Source: Antiaris toxicaria
Lineage: Eukaryota; Streptophyta; Magnoliopsida; Rosales; Moraceae
NCBI GenBank assembly: GCA_035233585.1
Contig: CP141157.1
Coordinates: 50,434,001-50,498,000 of the forward strand
DNA: 64,000 bases
Direction of reading: 5' to 3'
The notes beneath the pieces are model-generated. The model made no database searches. It was not told where the DNA came from and saw only the letters and a list, made by a program, of their open reading frames with translations. The position numbers and the translations under genes are program-made. Positions 1 through 12,745 of this stretch are shown here, piece by piece; the stretch's first letter is position 1, and each line of letters begins with the position of its first letter.

Positions 1-1501
1 TCACCAACCACTAAAAGGAATAATTATCAAAATCTATACAAACGCGTACGTTTTTGGACAAACCCCTTCATGATTCCATTTATCAAATATGATAATTGTA
101 TACACACACATATATTTGTCTGTGTATGTATGTATATGTGTATATATATATATATATTCAATTACATCCAAAGAACATTAATCATCAAATTAAATCGGCC
201 AAATTTTAGGAGAACTAAATTCATAACTAGATGATGGTGTTTACATCGTGCTATGCGTAATTTCTAAACCTAATAATTTGATTGTCGTTTCAAGTACTAT
301 TTAGTGCTGGAATTGACAACAATAACGCGTACTGGGAGGGGCGGATATTCGCTTCTATTATTTTGATGACATAATTTCAGCAACGATCACCATTAATTCA
401 TAGAAAATACTTACATCCAATAAAATCAATAATTTGACTATAAGATCTATCTACATATATAATTTTCCTTTATATATATATATATTTTTGTAAAGTACCT
501 CATTAATGTTGATAGGCCACAAAATGGACGTACCTAATAAATCAGAAGTATTTAATGAACTATAATATATAATTAAATTTAAATGAACCTTTTTTTCATA
601 AGTTATTAGAAGATATTGATTCATAGTTTGTATTTCATGTTATGAATTATATATGTGAACATCTGGACTTAATAATCTTGTTACAATAAGACGTCACCTC
701 ATCATGGAGAAACAAATAGAGAATATCCTAACGAACTGTTGCAATTGAAGAATATGAAAGATAAAGGCCATTGAAAAGAAAGAGAAAGAGAAAAAGAAGA
801 ATAAAGCAAGCTTCATGATGACCAAACATATAGATAACTTGCATTAGTAATATCTATCTAATTTGCATATATATAATATATAATGTTCACTTCATCCATT
901 TATTTCAATTACATATTAAGTAAATCCTTCTTAAACCCCATATGCATATTTACCATTTATTTCAATAACATATTAAGGAAATCCTTTTTCAACCCCATAT
1001 GTATAGGTATACATATACATATACATACATATATATATAAGTACGTAAAGCCTACAACTATACATGCTTTTATTGCTGAAAATGCAAGTTCAATAATCGA
1101 AGGCCCATTTAAATTAAAGGGGTATTTATTTGCGATTAGATCATCAACAATATATAGCATGATAATTGCACACTAGTTTATAATGCCAGTGTTTGTCATA
1201 CATTTACATATACATATATATACATATATATGAGCATCAGACTGCACACCAGCTTAATATTAATTTCCATTATAACAATTCAATATGGTTAGGATTAGTT
1301 AAACGTACCAATCTGATTTATGACATAATTAAAAATTAGTAGGCTTAATTAGCTGCTGCTGGACATTAGTCATTTTTATGGGTTGCTTCTTTTAGTGCCA
1401 AGTTAATCTTAATCACCATATCTTTTAGGGTTAATTTCATTTTTAAAAATCAATTCTCAAACTATTAAGGACTTATATGGAAATTAGATTCCAATCCACC
1501 T

Positions 1502-1635
1502 CATGAGTTGTAACGGTATTCATTTTCTCTTTTTCACCAAAAGTTTGAACAAGACACTTAAAAGAATCCATGAGTTATAACAATATTCATTTTCTCTTTT
1601 TCACCAAAAGTTCGAACAAGACACTTGAAAGAATT
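1502..1635. repeat. 67-bp tandem duplication
   Basis: Two adjacent copies start at 1502 and 1569. Both read from CATGAGTT through a TTTTTCACCAAAAGTT core to CAAGACACTT and AAAGAAT. They differ at only a handful of positions, so the duplication is fairly recent. No coding content. Confidence 0.85.
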
Positions 1636-2246
1636 GATCGAGACAAATGTACAACGTGTTAAATGTTAAGAACAAAAGGCAAAAGAGAGAAAAAAAAAAA
1701 AAAAAAAACTTTTGTAGGTAATAGACGAATAATAGAACAGCTGCTCTAAAGTACCTTTAGACAATAGACTTCAACTGAAATATATGACTTTCTACTTTAT
1801 GCGTTCCATCAATTAATTGGGATAAATTGAAATTTAAAAATTTAAAAATAAATTTTAAGAAATCACGATGAATTTGTTTGTCTTTTATGATCTTTTATTC
1901 CTTGGTCGAGGGCGTCGGTTTAATTCTAAAACGAGTACACCACACAAATAGCATGCGACGTTCCATGCACCAAAGATGGGCTGTCCATCATGCTCCCCAT
2001 AAAGAAAGAAAACAAAAGAGGAAAGTACTTGATAAAAACTAAAAACATGAAAGATTTATTTTATTTAGAAGGAATTTATATTTTAAACTTAAAACTAATA
2101 TTCACTAGTAGCTTATCGAAATTTTAATTAATGCATATTTATACCTTTCTAATGAAATTTTCTACATGAGAGGAAAATTTTGTGTAATTTAATCAGGGAA
2201 TTATAGGATAGAGAAGACTTTTTTCTCCTCGCATGTGTTTAGATAA

Positions 2247-2620
2247 ATCTTATTATTAGAGTGTATTGTTGTTTTTAACTTAAGAATTAAAAGATCCAAA
2301 TTTTTTATTATATAATAGTGTCAAGTACAGATGAAGTATGATCAATAAATAAGCATTATTACTTTTTATAGTTATAGATATAGATTAACAGTAATTATAC
2401 ATATAATTTTACTATAAAATTTAGAATAGAGGTAATAAGAGGTGTGTAGATGATATCTTATTATCACAATGTATTGTTATGTTTAACTTAAGAATCAAAA
2501 TATTCAAATTTCGTATGATATAATAGTGTTAACTAAGGATGAATTATTATCTATAAACGAATATTTTTATAGTTATAGATACAGGGTAACAAAATTTATA
2601 TATATAATTTCCCTATCAAA
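2247..2620. repeat. Diverged tandem duplication, period about 206 bp
   Basis: The stretch beginning near 2250 (CTTATTATTAGAGTGTATTG, then TTAACTTAAGAAT and TATAATAGTGT) recurs near 2456 with the same order of blocks. Divergence is roughly 20 percent by eye. The blocks resemble common plant tRNA-derived SINE bodies, but I could not identify a family. Confidence 0.65.
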
Positions 2621-2639
2621 TTTAGGACAGGTATAATGA

Positions 2640-3010
2640 GAGTGACACGCTATAGTGCAAGGATGACATGGATTGAAATAACGCGCAGCCTCGTGCCATG
2701 CCATGCCAGGTAGGATGTTGGGGGGAGGTGTAAAGTGGGCTCAATTAGATGGCAAGGTGCTATGAACCCAAAAAACGTGAGGAGAGCAAAACGACCACGT
2801 TTAACATGGGATTTTCAAATTTGTGGAGTGCGAAACTGGCAAATGACGAGGAGAGAGAGAAGAAAAGCAGCCCTCGCCCTGGACCCTTGCTGTCTCTCGC
2901 CCCACCTGCCCAAACTCTCGTCGTTTCTCAATCATCACCCATTCCTTTTGTTCCTGTTTTTGTTTTTTTTTTTTTTTTTTTTCCTTCTCTTATTCTTGTA
3001 TTTTCTGTTA
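2640..3010 (+). promoter_or_regulatory. GC-richer promoter-like patch
   Basis: This stretch is much less AT-rich than its surroundings. It carries RY-type CATGC repeats (GTGCCATGCCATGCCA near 2694-2709), ACGTGA and CCACGTTT near 2774-2799, and then a pyrimidine-rich run ending in a T tract. That layout resembles a plant promoter and leader reading to the right, but no gene follows. It may be a relic promoter, a noncoding transcript start or a transposon fragment. Confidence 0.25.
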
Positions 3011-5654
3011 CGCCACAATTACTATTAACGTGATCTCGACAACACCATGTATTGCTTTTCACCTTGCCTGCATGTTCATTTAGAATCTTTTGAGTACTTT
3101 GGGGCACACCGCGTCTAAGCGCAATATAAAAAGTAAGTTTTGAAATACGTTTTCTATTTGATATGTGGTGCTAATAACACTAATGATAATAAATAATGTT
3201 TACGGATGGAAAGGTATAAAAAGAGTCCCACATTAATTAATTAGACATGAAATTGAAAAAGCATTTAAAAAAAAGTTTAAGTTACTCTTTTCAATAGGTT
3301 AACTTTATAGAAATAAAATCCCAAGATTCTCAATAAATGATACTAGAATTAAATTTCAGATATAATCATATTGTGCGTTTGTAAAATAAACATCAGAAAA
3401 AAGAAATTGAGCCAAAATGTACTTTCGAAATGGAAACCCCATGATAATGTAAGGCTCTGATACAGTAGAGATCTTGATAGAGCTGTGATCTTCTTGATTT
3501 TCTTGTTTGAGAAAGATGGACGGATAGATCATCATTTGAGGGACTATGATGATTGTGGATTTTGTTTGATGGGAGAATATTTGGCATGTGCGAACAAAAA
3601 TCCTATAATAGTTAGACATGTTATATTGAAATGAGTTTTAAAGGGCTTGGACTACCCTTCCTAATATATTAATCTTTTTGGATGAAATCCGAATGTCAAA
3701 CACTTACAAACATTATCAATGATTAATACCATAATTAATAAAAAACAAGGCTTCTTACCATATAATATGGTGGCTATTACTGCGTGTATCCTATTATTCT
3801 TTAGCATTTCTCAATCCAAACAATATAATTAATCAATTCTATAGAACAAAAAAAAAAAAAAAGGTAGCTAAAACTAATTTCTTCTTCCTACAATACAAAC
3901 ACATGAAATCTTCTCACTTGAGAATTTTTTCCTTTTTTTTGGCTGGAATTCTCACTTGAGAACATGGTTCATTGACATTGGACCTCAGTTATTAGCCATC
4001 AAAAACTTAAGGTTTGTTAGGAAAATAAATAAATAAATAAAAGTTACTTGGATAGTGTATTTTCATTTTCAAATTGATTAAGACAGACTACACAAGTAAT
4101 TGAAGTTTGACGCAACTTATGAACTATTGAAACAGTATTATACAAACCTTTACTGTTTTTATTTTTATTTTTATTTTAAATCAAAAGGCACATACCTGTT
4201 GAGGTACGTTTCCAAAGTTTATACTTGTCTCTTTTTCCCTTTTGCGCTAAGTGACAGAGAATAATTTGAATATATAACAAGAGAGAAAAAAAAAAAAAAC
4301 ATCATCAAAATTTTCGATCCTTCGAGAAAGACTGTAGATCATTTCGTGCAAGGATTGTAAAAAACGAAGGGATTTAAATCATGTGAGGAAAAAAGAAGAA
4401 GGGGAAAAAAATTGCTCATAATTGGTGGACATTAATAACGGAAAGAAAAAAAGAAAGGAATCTGCATGCATAATTGTCTCTTGAGTTGTTGACTTGCGTG
4501 CGTCGTTTATGAGTTGCTGGTTTTTAGGCTTGGACAAGGATGAGGCTTTAATTGGGTTGAGACAGCTGGGTTTCTTTTCATCCTTTCATATTTATTTTGG
4601 TGAATTATCTACGTTAGAACTTGAAAAATCATGGAATTTTGTTTTTTAACTCTTTAATTTGTATAAGAATTTATCTATTTTATATATATTTTATTTTATT
4701 TTGATGTGATTTTTACAAAATCGATCAAAAACGTATATTATTTATACGAGATCTTTACTATTAAAAGACTTTTTTTGTTTGGGAAGGGGAAAAAAAAAAA
4801 AACTAGGAGGAATTGAACTTTATGTTTGAGATATAGCTGGCGTGGGGATAAAAGAACAGGAAGTTTTTTTGTGCAGAACTGCATAATAAATTCTTTATTT
4901 TATTTTATTTTTTTGTTGTTTGAATAACTGAGCATTATTCTGGGTCATGAACCGGTGTTGCGAAGAACACATATTTTGCTCATGTTTTGTGCTATAAGCT
5001 ATGACGTGGTTAAAGATTATTGCCTACATTAAGGACTTCAGAGAGAGGACCTAGTAAAGAAAGCATTAACCTAGTAAAGAAAGCATTTCTTAACAATACT
5101 ATTTCATACATCTTTGTAAATCATATTTTAATTGGGGGGAAAACAAGGGATAAGGATAACTGTGTAGTGATAAGTACAAGCGAGTAGAGATTGTGTGGCA
5201 TACGTCTTTTAGAATTGTTACAACAATATTATTGAAATGCAAATACCTAAACCCCCATACTTGAATGTAACAAATTGTATACTTTGATGAAGCGTACTTT
5301 GTTGTCAATCCAAAAAGTTTGAAAGCCTAAAGTTTCATTAATATTTTTTTTTAAATTTTACAGAATATGGTATACTTTTGCCATTTATTCTTTTCGGTTT
5401 GATGAACTCTTGTTTGGTGGCCTAACATGCGAAACCCAAACGAAGATATTGTGAGAGATGCATTTCATGATGTCACATTTGCAAGTAACTAATCAACCCA
5501 ATATTATAAGCATTATGACTAACTAATTGAGTTCTGGCATTTTGAACTTCATTTATTCAACTCAAAGACATTTTCACACTATTGGTTACAAAGTTAGGAA
5601 TAAAATAAGGAAAGAAAATTTTATAATAAGATATAAAAATATATATATTATCAT

Positions 5655-5733
5655 CAGTATGACTCGGTTTTATTATCAGATATGTATATAGTTAGAATTG
5701 TAGTCAAATACTCTACCACTAAGCTATGAACCC
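5655..5733 (-). pseudogene. tRNA-Cys-like fragment (tRNA pseudogene or SINE head)
   Basis: On the minus strand, from 5733 leftward, the sequence follows the 5' half of plant tRNA-Cys closely. It includes a box A (TAGCTTAGTGG, complement of 5716-5726) and GTAGAGTATTTGACTACA over the D-stem and anticodon arm. The four differences from the tRNA-Cys(GCA) I recall are all C-to-T or G-to-A, including one in the anticodon. The 3' half is degenerate, with only a weak box-B-like CCGAGTC at 5661-5667. It is not a functional tRNA. Confidence 0.5.
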
Positions 5734-6713
5734 AACAATATTGTTAGTTTTTCAATTTAAAAAAAAAATTGTTAGTTTTGTTTTGTTTTGTTTTTGATTT
5801 TTTGTTTTTGTTTTTGTTTTTTTTTGGCTTTATTGATATATTTTAACTAGACCTAATGTTCATTGTCCAATAAGACACTTCAATTTATATTTTATTTAAA
5901 CAAAAACTTAAGGAAATTTTTGTGGAAGGAAAGGCACTTTTTTGTTATTGATCATGATGGCCCTTTAATCGTAAGATTAATTTTCTAACATCTAATTTAC
6001 ATGTATTTATTTTGAAAATGTGCATAATACAACATAAAAAGGCTCTCGTTCATAAATCAAACTGTCATAGCTTTGAAAAAATTAATCTAACAATTAAAAA
6101 ACCTTAAAAAAAAAGAGCCTTCTTTACTGTAAAACATTTCCAAATGTAAACGAAAGCATTCTTATCCGTATATTTGCAAATCTCATCGCTTCGATTCAAG
6201 TTTCTCTTGAGAAACATGCTTTAATTACTAGAATGCACATAGTAGTGACAATAATACTTGCTAGGTAATCTACGCCTACCAAAAGAAACAAAATAATTTT
6301 GATTTTTCTTATCATCACGCATTTGGGCAAATGCTAAATAAGTATACTTTTAATCCCAATATATTCACTTGCAAAGTTGGAAGAAAAACAAGCAAAAAAA
6401 GAAAGCAATGCTACGTTACACAATACTCAATGGAAATTAGGATATCCAATTCCAAGTAATGAATTTGTTGCATACAAACCAAATAAGGCTAAAAGATATA
6501 TGAATGTAGTTGAATTCCCCTATATTACAAGCGCTTTTTTTTGCCCCCCTATAAACTTGGCTAGAATTTGGATCAACAAGATCTATGCACAATGTAAATT
6601 TATTAACCAATAATAAAAAACCAATTAACCCCATAATATCAATTATCTTTTTTTTTTTTTTCCTTTCTTTTGTGTTCTTCACAAACGATCCATACTTTTT
6701 TATCCTCGAGACC

Positions 6714-7973
6714 TCAATAGTTCCAAAGGCAATCCAAGTCCACCGGGCCCGCGGAAGATGACGGGTTGTTTTGATCCGCGAACGACCGTTGGGCCATGTC
6801 ATGGCATTGATTAGACACCATTGAGGACACATCAGCGGTGCAATGCCCCGTCTCGGGAGAGAGCTCTGTTTTGAAGCCTCTCTCAAGCAAAATGCTCAGA
6901 ACAGACCGATCCTGCATCAAGCCCGAATCGGCGATGCTCAAATTCTCGTAGCTTTGCGGGATTTGGTTGGAGTAAAATGGAAAAGAAGACGAAGCGTTTG
7001 ACGAAGCCAATAGATGATTGTTATTGTTGTTGTCGTTGCAGTTGTTGTGGTTGAAGCTGGTCTCGATCGTGTCCTGGTCATGGCTTTTCTGGTCCTCCAT
7101 CGTGTCGGAGAAGCAGGTCACGTGAGACGACGACGTCGTCGTTTTGCCGACGGTGGTGGTTCTCATGTCGCTGTTGTTGTATGGAGGAGAGTCCATTAAC
7201 GGAGGCAGTAAAGATGGACGAAGCTCGTTCCCATAAGAGCTCAGCCTCACCAACCCTGATATATGCGTTTTCTTCCCTCCACAGTTTTTCTGAAAGATTC
7301 TGCATATCACCCACTCGTTCTAAAAAAAAAAAAAAAGAGGAAAGCAGAGAAAAACAGAACTTAGATTTTGACAAGAATTAATGTGTGAAAATATCGATAT
7401 TTTTTGTTTTTGGTCGATTTACCTTGGTGGTTTTGGGGTGATAGTAAAGAGAGTATTTGCCTTCCAATCTGTACTCGTGCATGACCCAGTTGGATTTTTC
7501 TCCTTTAGGGGCTCTTCCTTGGTAGAAAACCAAGGTTTTCTTCATCCCAACGAGAGTTTTATCCTTGTAGATGTCCTTGTCTTTGCCTGTGGCTTTCCAG
7601 TACCCGGCTTGTGTAGCTCTGTTTGTCCTCAAACCAGTTGGGTATTTCCTGTCTCTTTGGCAGAAAAAGTACCACTCCTTTTCACCCATTTTGGCCCTCC
7701 CTTCATGAAATCGAAACACACAAATAGTAAGATTACAAAAATAGATAAAGAAAAAGGAAAAAAAGAGTTCGGTTTAGAGGAATTACAAGGCAATTCCCAA
7801 GGCTCACACTTGTTCAGATCAGCCTCACCAATAGCTCTAGCTGAGAACCGGTTGTCGACAACCTTTGGGGAAAGATAGTGAGTTATGAGTTCTTCATCTG
7901 TCGGATGAAACCGAAATCCCGGAGGCAATTCCATGCGCTCATCTTCATTGCAAAGCCCTGAAGGATTTTCCAT
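6714..7973 (-). CDS. NAC100: NAC domain transcription factor, NAC100-like
   Basis: The three exons on the minus strand are 7973-7787, 7700-7423 and 7319-6714, giving 356 residues. Introns of 86 and 103 bp have GT-AG ends. The first joins CCT-T to GG-AGG to give ELPWRAKMGEKEW, and the second joins TTK to NEWVIC; both are the classic NAC intron positions. All five NAC subdomains are present: LPPGFRFHPTDEELITHYL near residue 17, the DRKYPTGLRTNRAT and GYWKATGKDK DNA-binding core, GMKKTLVFYQGRAPKG, and NEWVICRIFQK from 156. The variable C-terminal activation region includes an Asn run and ends in GPVDLDCLWNY, a hallmark of the NAC100/NAC080/ORE1 group. HVTCFSDT in exon 3 overlies a miR164 site. 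The family acts in the nucleus in organ boundaries, lateral roots or senescence. The NAC100 assignment rests on KKTHISGLVRLSS and the C-terminus; ORE1-like is the alternative. Confidence 0.93.
7106..7126 (-). promoter_or_regulatory. miR164 target site in NAC exon 3
   Basis: The plus strand reads CGGAGAAGCAGGTCACGTG from 7106, which is nearly identical to mature miR164, so the NAC mRNA is nearly complementary to it. There is a G:U pair at miRNA position 1, one mismatch at position 13 and two at the 3' end. Positions 2-12, which cover the seed and the 10-11 cleavage site, pair perfectly. Regulation of NAM/CUC/NAC1/ORE1/NAC100 genes by miR164 at this same codon context is established. Confidence 0.88.
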
Positions 7974-8346
7974 TTCTTTTCCCCCTAAAACCCTCTTCTT
8001 TATTTTTGTATAAAGAGAAAAAGAAGAAAAAACTTCTGTTTTCACAGTCAAATCTGAAAGATATCTAAAAATCTGAAATGGGTTTTGAGGAACAGGCTCT
8101 AAATTTCAAAACCCAAGCTTGAGAAACACAAGAAGAAGAAGAAGAAGAAGAAATATCTAAAGAAAGAAAAAAAAAAAAACAAATGGAAAAAAGGTGGGGA
8201 AAGCAATGAGCTTGAAACTGAGATTTTAGAGGTGTTGTTAAGAAAAGAAAAGTGCGTTCTTTGGGACCGCGGCCATTAAATACTGGTTTTTGGAGAGAGA
8301 AAAGAAAAGGAGAGAAAGAAAGGAAGAAGCGTGGCTCATAAGGCAA
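7974..8346 (-). other. NAC 5' UTR and proximal promoter
   Basis: This stretch lies immediately upstream of the NAC start codon. It is rich in A and G on the plus strand (pyrimidines on the sense strand), with a (GAA)7 run at about 8131-8151 and further A/G tracts. A 93-codon open frame here begins with TTG and is Phe/Ser low-complexity, so I do not regard it as an upstream ORF. CT-rich leaders of this kind are common in plant transcription-factor genes. The transcription start was not located. Confidence 0.45.
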
Positions 8347-11300
8347 CTTCCGGTGGGTAGTTTCAAGCTTTCAGCTTACCCCTTTTTAACTTTTTTTTTT
8401 TATTTTTAAATTTCATTGTAATAACCTCCCTTTCTTCAAAACTGGACCAGAAACAACTCATCTCTATACCCTGCATGTACTTGTGTATTGTAAAGTTATA
8501 ACTGCACTGTAATTAAGGAGAATTCAGTGGTCGATTGAATTACAATTTCAAACCCAAAAAAATTAAATTAGGTTTGAAATGAATCGGATTATAAAATAAA
8601 TTTTATATTTATTATTTAAATTTAAATAAAAAAATTTTATTTTAAATTAAAAATGTTTGAATGGTTAAAATTAAGTTTGAATTTACATTAAAAAAAATTT
8701 TTTCTTTATTTTTTTATGTATTTAGAACTTTTTTTTTTTTTTTTTAAGTATGAGATAAGATTTGTAAACAATTTTTTTGAGTGTGAGATATTGTGTAAGT
8801 TATGGACAAGAAAATTTAAAATAGACTAATAAACTAAATATAGGATTGAGTTTAGATTCAATTTTTTGAGTTTAAACCCACAACCAAACATAGTTTAAAG
8901 TCAATATCTACTTAATTTTGATTTATAATGAGAATTCTGATGTAAAATATGAAAAGAGACGTCCTCTTAATATTATTTTGTTTTAAACTGTTACATTTAT
9001 ATCATGTTTTTGAAGTTGTAGATGCTTTTTATATTATATTTGGATTTGATTTTGTGAAAAACTGATAATTAGAAATTTGCACTATTATTATATGAATTTT
9101 TTAATTTTGATTGGAGAAGTTATGGTAGAGGATGCAAAACAAACCATACTAGATTAACTGATTAAGGATTTGTTTGGTAGAGTTTTTGCTTTTAATCTAC
9201 AGAAGAAAAGAAGTAGAATTATAGTTGTTTAGTAAATGTTTAGAATCATCTTTTAAATGTGCTTAATGGTTTTTAAAATTTCAAACAAGTGATAGAAGTT
9301 TAAAATGTTTATATCGAAATTCATGCACAAGTTTTAAAAATTTATTTTAAAAAAATATTTTTATAAAAAGCCATATTTTGTAATTTTGATTGAAAACTCT
9401 TTTAAAAAACAAAATCTCTTTTGATAAATCATCTGAATACTTAAAAAATAAGCATGTGTATGGTTCTCAAGCTCTAACCCAAGAATTATAATTTAGTTTT
9501 TTTTTTTTAAGTCAATAATTTTTACTATATAGCAATTAAGATTATAACTTAAAATTTCAAACTTTGAATGTTTATAATTTTGCATATACAAATTGAAATG
9601 AGATGATTTTTTTTTCAATTACATAAAACTTTAAGATGAACAAAACAAGATTTATATTGATAATATATTTCAAGTTTTTACACTTTTTGACTTTAGCTGA
9701 TCGAACACACGTCAAACGTATAGTTTAGATCTAACTACAGTCTAAATCATAATTCTTGGATTAAAACCCCATAAACGAAACACTGATGGAGTCAAAAACA
9801 ACTTCAAAAACTTTAAACAGACCTTAAGAAAATTTAATAGTTTAATAAAATTCAATAAGAGTCTGATGGTAAAAACACGCTATGCATTCTTATCATAAAA
9901 TTTAATTAAAGATGACCTAATACATTCACTCTAAGCTGGAAACCGTTGTCATTCATTAGGTAAAGGAAAGAATGTAACTCCAGATTCAAAGTCACACTGT
10001 TAGTTGTTCTTGTTTAACCAAAGTTATGTCTGTTTTTCGTTCGTATGTGAAAATTATAAATAATAATAATAAAAATAATAAAAAATTTCCACCAAATACG
10101 ACAGTGTAAAACTGCACGTTTTTCTTTGTCCTCTTTTTACAACATAATTTTTTTTAAATATCATCTATGAGAATCTGATCTAAGAATGATAATTTTATTT
10201 ATTAATCTATTTACCTGCAGTGATTAAACTTAAATGAGATAGAAAAAAACTTGATTTAAACATGATGGATTATAAATAAGAAAGGTTTTCAAAACCCATG
10301 ATGAATTAAGGTAGGGACAGGTTCAAGAGTCCCCAGTCCTCTTATTCTCCTTGTTTAGTTATAATATATTTTAAAAATATATTTATATATATTATGATAA
10401 ATAATATATATTCAGATTTATGAAATAAAAACTTATCTATTTCCATATAAAGAACATATGTGTATATATATATGTTACTTTTTATATATTTTTTAGATTA
10501 TTTTATATTATGTATTTTTAAATGATTAACGGAAAAATTCTTAATCTATCAAAAAAAAAAAAATCCCAAACCCATTGATATAAATAAATATACAAGATAA
10601 AAATAAAAAGTATTTTTCCTCGCGGAATGAGTCGACAAAAAATCCACAAATTCTAAATCGGTCCGTTTGTCATCCCTAGCATGAACGTGAATGGACTCAC
10701 AAAATCCCACATCACATCTTTGGAGTATCAGCAAAAAGAATTCCCTTCAATCTGGCCGAAGTGACCCACACCCAACATGTCATCCACTCAATTGGTGAGC
10801 TGTTTTTTTTTTTTTTTTTTTCCCCATTCGTGAATGAATGAATGAATTATTACTAATGAACAGTAATAAAACTGATTTATTTTTATGAGAGAAAATCTGT
10901 TTTATTTATATGTTAACTAGTCTGCAAAATAATCATGCCGGAAATTAAATTTTTTTTACTAGTCCCTTTTATTTTATTTTATTTTATTTTGGCTAAAGAC
11001 TCGTTGTTTTTATGTGTAAAGGAGTGAATTTGTTACACTAGTAGACAAAAATTGCACCACTCCAAGTGGGAGATTTTCTTTTCAGACCTGTGATGTTCAC
11101 ACATTACATACTACGCGTGTGTGTGGCCCTTTGTTGTACTGCATTTTCTTGTCTTATGCAAACCTTATTCACGAATGAATGAAAGAACCTACGTCTTCTT
11201 GTCTAAAATTTCTTATCTACAAAAAATTTTAGACAGAAAATATGGATTCCAAATAAAATAATGGTTTGAATTATTACAGAAATTATAATTCTATTTTATT

Positions 11301-11730
11301 GATAGATATTATTATTTTAATTGATAGATTAATTTTTAAATTTGATTTCTAAATATCTATATTTTAAATATATTTAATAAGTAAAATTATTTTTAATCAT
11401 AAAAATAATAATTAAAAAGTTAATCAAATAATTAAAATAACAGTATTTATAAATAAAAGTATTTATAAAGAAAAGTATAATTCTTATCTTAAATTTTACC
11501 CAAATGAAAAAATGCATTTATTGATTCCCAATTGTACAAACATTAAAGCAAATTACTATTTAGCCTCGTGGAGTTTTACCAGGTAATCATCTTATTTTGG
11601 TAAGCAGTTCAGTACTATTTTATTTTGTAACAAATGATGCCCCAGTAAATTAGTTCATTAAAATTGAACGTTGACAATTATTTGATACAATTAAGCTAGA
11701 ATTATTTTACAACGAAAAGAAAAACTAAAA

Positions 11731-11762
11731 CTCTTCTTCTTCTTCTTCTTCTTCTTCTTCTG
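11731..11762. repeat. CTT microsatellite
   Basis: About ten uninterrupted CTT units in intergenic DNA. Likely length-polymorphic. Confidence 0.95.
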
Positions 11763-12419
11763 GAGGAAATTATCGATTTGTCTTTTATTTTCATTTCAAG
11801 GAAAAACATGGTCAATATGCTATAATATATCAAGAAAATAACAAAAATAATCTCTAAGTTTAACTTCATTTGAAGACATTAGATGGTTACATTGATGTGA
11901 ACAGATATTTATCTTAGACCATACATGGTAGAAACCTCAAAGTCATAGCCTTTGAAAACACTACTTTTTCTTCCTTCATAGTATGCTAATTTTTTTTTTT
12001 TTTTCCTAATATGAAACCACATCTGTAAAACCAGAATTTTCCAAGCCATTGGAAAACCAAACACACCCATTTCATCAAAATATAAAAAATACATTGGTAA
12101 TGACTTCAGTGTCAGATAATAGCTAAAAATATATAAGCACAAATAATAGATGGACGATACACACCAATTATTGGTCACTTAGGCAAAAAGAAAAAGCGAT
12201 ATTCAAGTAATTTGTTCATCTTTTTCCTATTGTCCGATTATTAGTAATCAATAATTAAACTTTTTTCAATAAAAAAATGTAATAATAATTAAATGTTTTA
12301 TTTTTCCATAATTAACTCAATAATGCCAAAAGTAATCTTTCCTGTGCACGAAACAGCTTAATAATTCCTTTTCACACGTTGGCAGTGGTAACCCTTTTTT
12401 TTTTTTTTTTTTCTTCTCC

Positions 12420-12745
12420 CCCTAACTATGTTTTGGCAACCCCAAACCGAGGAGACGGTCCAGATTTCATCCCACAGTCAGCAGTGATACCTGCCACGTC
12501 AGACCTACAGCGTGCCGCCGCCTGCCGACTGAAAACCATTCACACTAGTCCAGTTGGCATGTTTTTATTGGACAATCGGAAAAGGTTGCACCGAATTTAC
12601 TTTAAGGCGGGTTTTAGCCAGTGGAAACCCTTGGCCAAGCTGACAATAGTGGGCCCTGCTTCCTCTGTTCCGACATTTGCCCAAGTGAGAACGAACACGT
12701 GGCAAATTCTGGTTGGAGGAGAAGCTAAAATGCCTTTTCGGGTTT
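12420..12745. promoter_or_regulatory. GC-richer intergenic patch with G-box and TCP-like motifs
   Basis: The patch has sharply higher GC than its flanks. It carries TGCCACGTCAG near 12491-12501, AGTGGGCCCTG near 12649-12659 and ACACGTGGCAAA near 12695-12706. The last two match a TCP-type GTGGGCCC and a G-box/ABRE core (CACGTGGC). A 122-codon open frame crosses it but starts at TTG inside a T tract and shows no recognisable domain. A promoter, enhancer or decayed exon are all possible; no adjacent gene explains it. Confidence 0.3.

Larger units (their letters stand above)
1..6713. other. AT-rich intergenic region
   Basis: I see no convincing coding sequence here. The open frames are short, low in complexity and mostly start at TTG. 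The stretch holds TA microsatellites (for example near 140-155 and 475-485), A and T homopolymers, two local tandem duplications, one GC-richer promoter-like patch and one tRNA-like fragment, each listed separately. Bases 6614-6713 are probably the 3' UTR and downstream flank of the NAC gene. Confidence 0.7.

Noticed and set aside
8065..8346. 93-codon frame as an upstream ORF of the NAC gene
   Set aside because: It starts at TTG and is a low-complexity Phe/Ser product of the CT-rich leader.
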